The notes below the pieces were generated by a model. The model did not search any database. It was not told where the DNA came from and saw only the letters and a list, made by a program, of their open reading frames with translations. Positions 63,738-64,000 of a DNA stretch of 64,000 bases are shown one piece after another. Origin of the DNA: Sphingobacterium multivorum (GTDB lineage Bacteria; Bacteroidota; Bacteroidia; Sphingobacteriales; Sphingobacteriaceae); the NCBI RefSeq assembly GCF_900457465.1, contig NZ_UAUU01000011.1, positions 434,001 to 498,000 on the forward strand, written 5' to 3'. Positions within the stretch are counted from its first letter, which is position 1; each line of letters opens with the position of its first letter. The position numbers and the translations under genes were made by a program.

Positions 63738-64000
63738 TTGTTAAAATATTATCCTCCGCTAAAAGTTTTGGCGGTGTTCGCTATAATACAGACAAGATTC
63801 AGCAGGATAAAGGTGAACTGGTAAAAGCAGCCAATTTCGGTGCGCTTGGAGCCATGACCAGCTTGCGCCCATCTGATTATATCAACTATCTGGAACTACA
63901 GACCAGTGCGAGCAAAAAAATAAAGAACCCACAATTTCATGTTGCGATTTCATGTAAAGGCCGCAGCCATAGTAAAGAAGAATTAACAGAAATTGCGGAG
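63734..64000 (+). CDS. Relaxase/mobilization nuclease, N-terminal part (runs off window)
   Basis: The ATG at 63734 overlaps the mobC stop by 4 nt, and 89 codons remain open to the window end. The N-terminus MIVKILSSAKSFGGVRYNTDK, with later NPQFHVAISCKGRSHSKEEL, is typical of Bacteroidota MobA/VirD2-like relaxases. Their catalytic Tyr lies at the N-terminus (here Tyr in GVRYNTDK is a candidate), while the metal-binding His motif is beyond the window. Confidence 0.82.
   Translation, partial: MIVKILSSAKSFGGVRYNTDKIQQDKGELVKAANFGALGAMTSLRPSDYINYLELQTSASKKIKNPQFHVAISCKGRSHSKEELTEIAE

Overview
The window reads as a chromosome segment from a Bacteroidota bacterium of the Sphingobacteriaceae type, most likely Sphingobacterium or a close relative. 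Signs of this are the SusC/SusD pair, DUF885 and DUF4369 lipoproteins, a DUF6520 peptide, LytS/LytTR signalling, and MobC/relaxase plus primase-like genes typical of Bacteroidota mobilizable elements. The species call is inference; no rRNA or complete tRNA gene is present.

Region 1 (1-20.4 kb) is ordinary chromosome. It holds a porin tail, a TMEM175-like channel, an AAA ATPase, envelope proteins of unknown role, an ECF sigma / DGPF / carboxymuconolactone-decarboxylase operon, an mgtC-mgtA magnesium pair (mgtC frameshifted), a DUF885 lipoprotein, a GlxA-type regulator with SRPBCC, DoxX and VOC genes, and an ABC ATPase with a permease-M1 peptidase fusion.

Region 2 (20.4-40.5 kb) is an accessory island that begins in the 3' half of a tRNA-Met(CAU)-like sequence. 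It holds two related gene sets that look like export and maturation systems for disulfide-rich, double-glycine-leader peptides (RiPP or bacteriocin-like). Set B (31.4-39.8 kb) has a C39-like/VKOR/DsbA fusion, two precursor peptides with near-identical leaders and six cysteines each, a TlpA-like thiol protein, a pair of GT25-like putative glycosyltransferases, a C39 ABC exporter and an HlyD adaptor. Set A (21.9-28.2 kb) has the same parts in another order but is decaying: an IS3 element sits where the precursor's front should be, the exporter's catalytic Cys is Ser, and the exporter and adaptor are frameshifted. A 222-bp near-identical direct repeat flanks set A. Between the sets lie a CMP-nonulosonate synthetase and a GT-B-like transferase, and a decayed piece of the latter recurs after set B. 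The best candidate for an undescribed system is this pairing of GT25-like proteins with 6-Cys GG peptides, possibly a glycosylated disulfide peptide.

Region 3 (40.5-43.5 kb) is a broken sulfatase and 5'-truncated alpha-L-fucosidase pair, followed by a gene-free boundary.

Region 4 (43.5-64 kb) looks like an integrated mobile element with cargo. It has ArdA, small unknown genes, an XRE regulator, a structured intergenic region, a TlpA-SusC-SusD operon with DUF6520 and MauE-like genes, an AraC-like regulator, an LPLAT-like protein with a LytS/LytTR pair, two paralogous HTH-like proteins, two toprim/primase-like paralogs (the first degenerate), an AT-rich oriT-like stretch, MobC and the start of a relaxase that runs off the window.

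Several genes are interrupted by small indels, some in homopolymers: mgtC, both ABC exporters, one HlyD, the sulfatase and MauE. Some of these may be sequencing errors rather than true pseudogenes.
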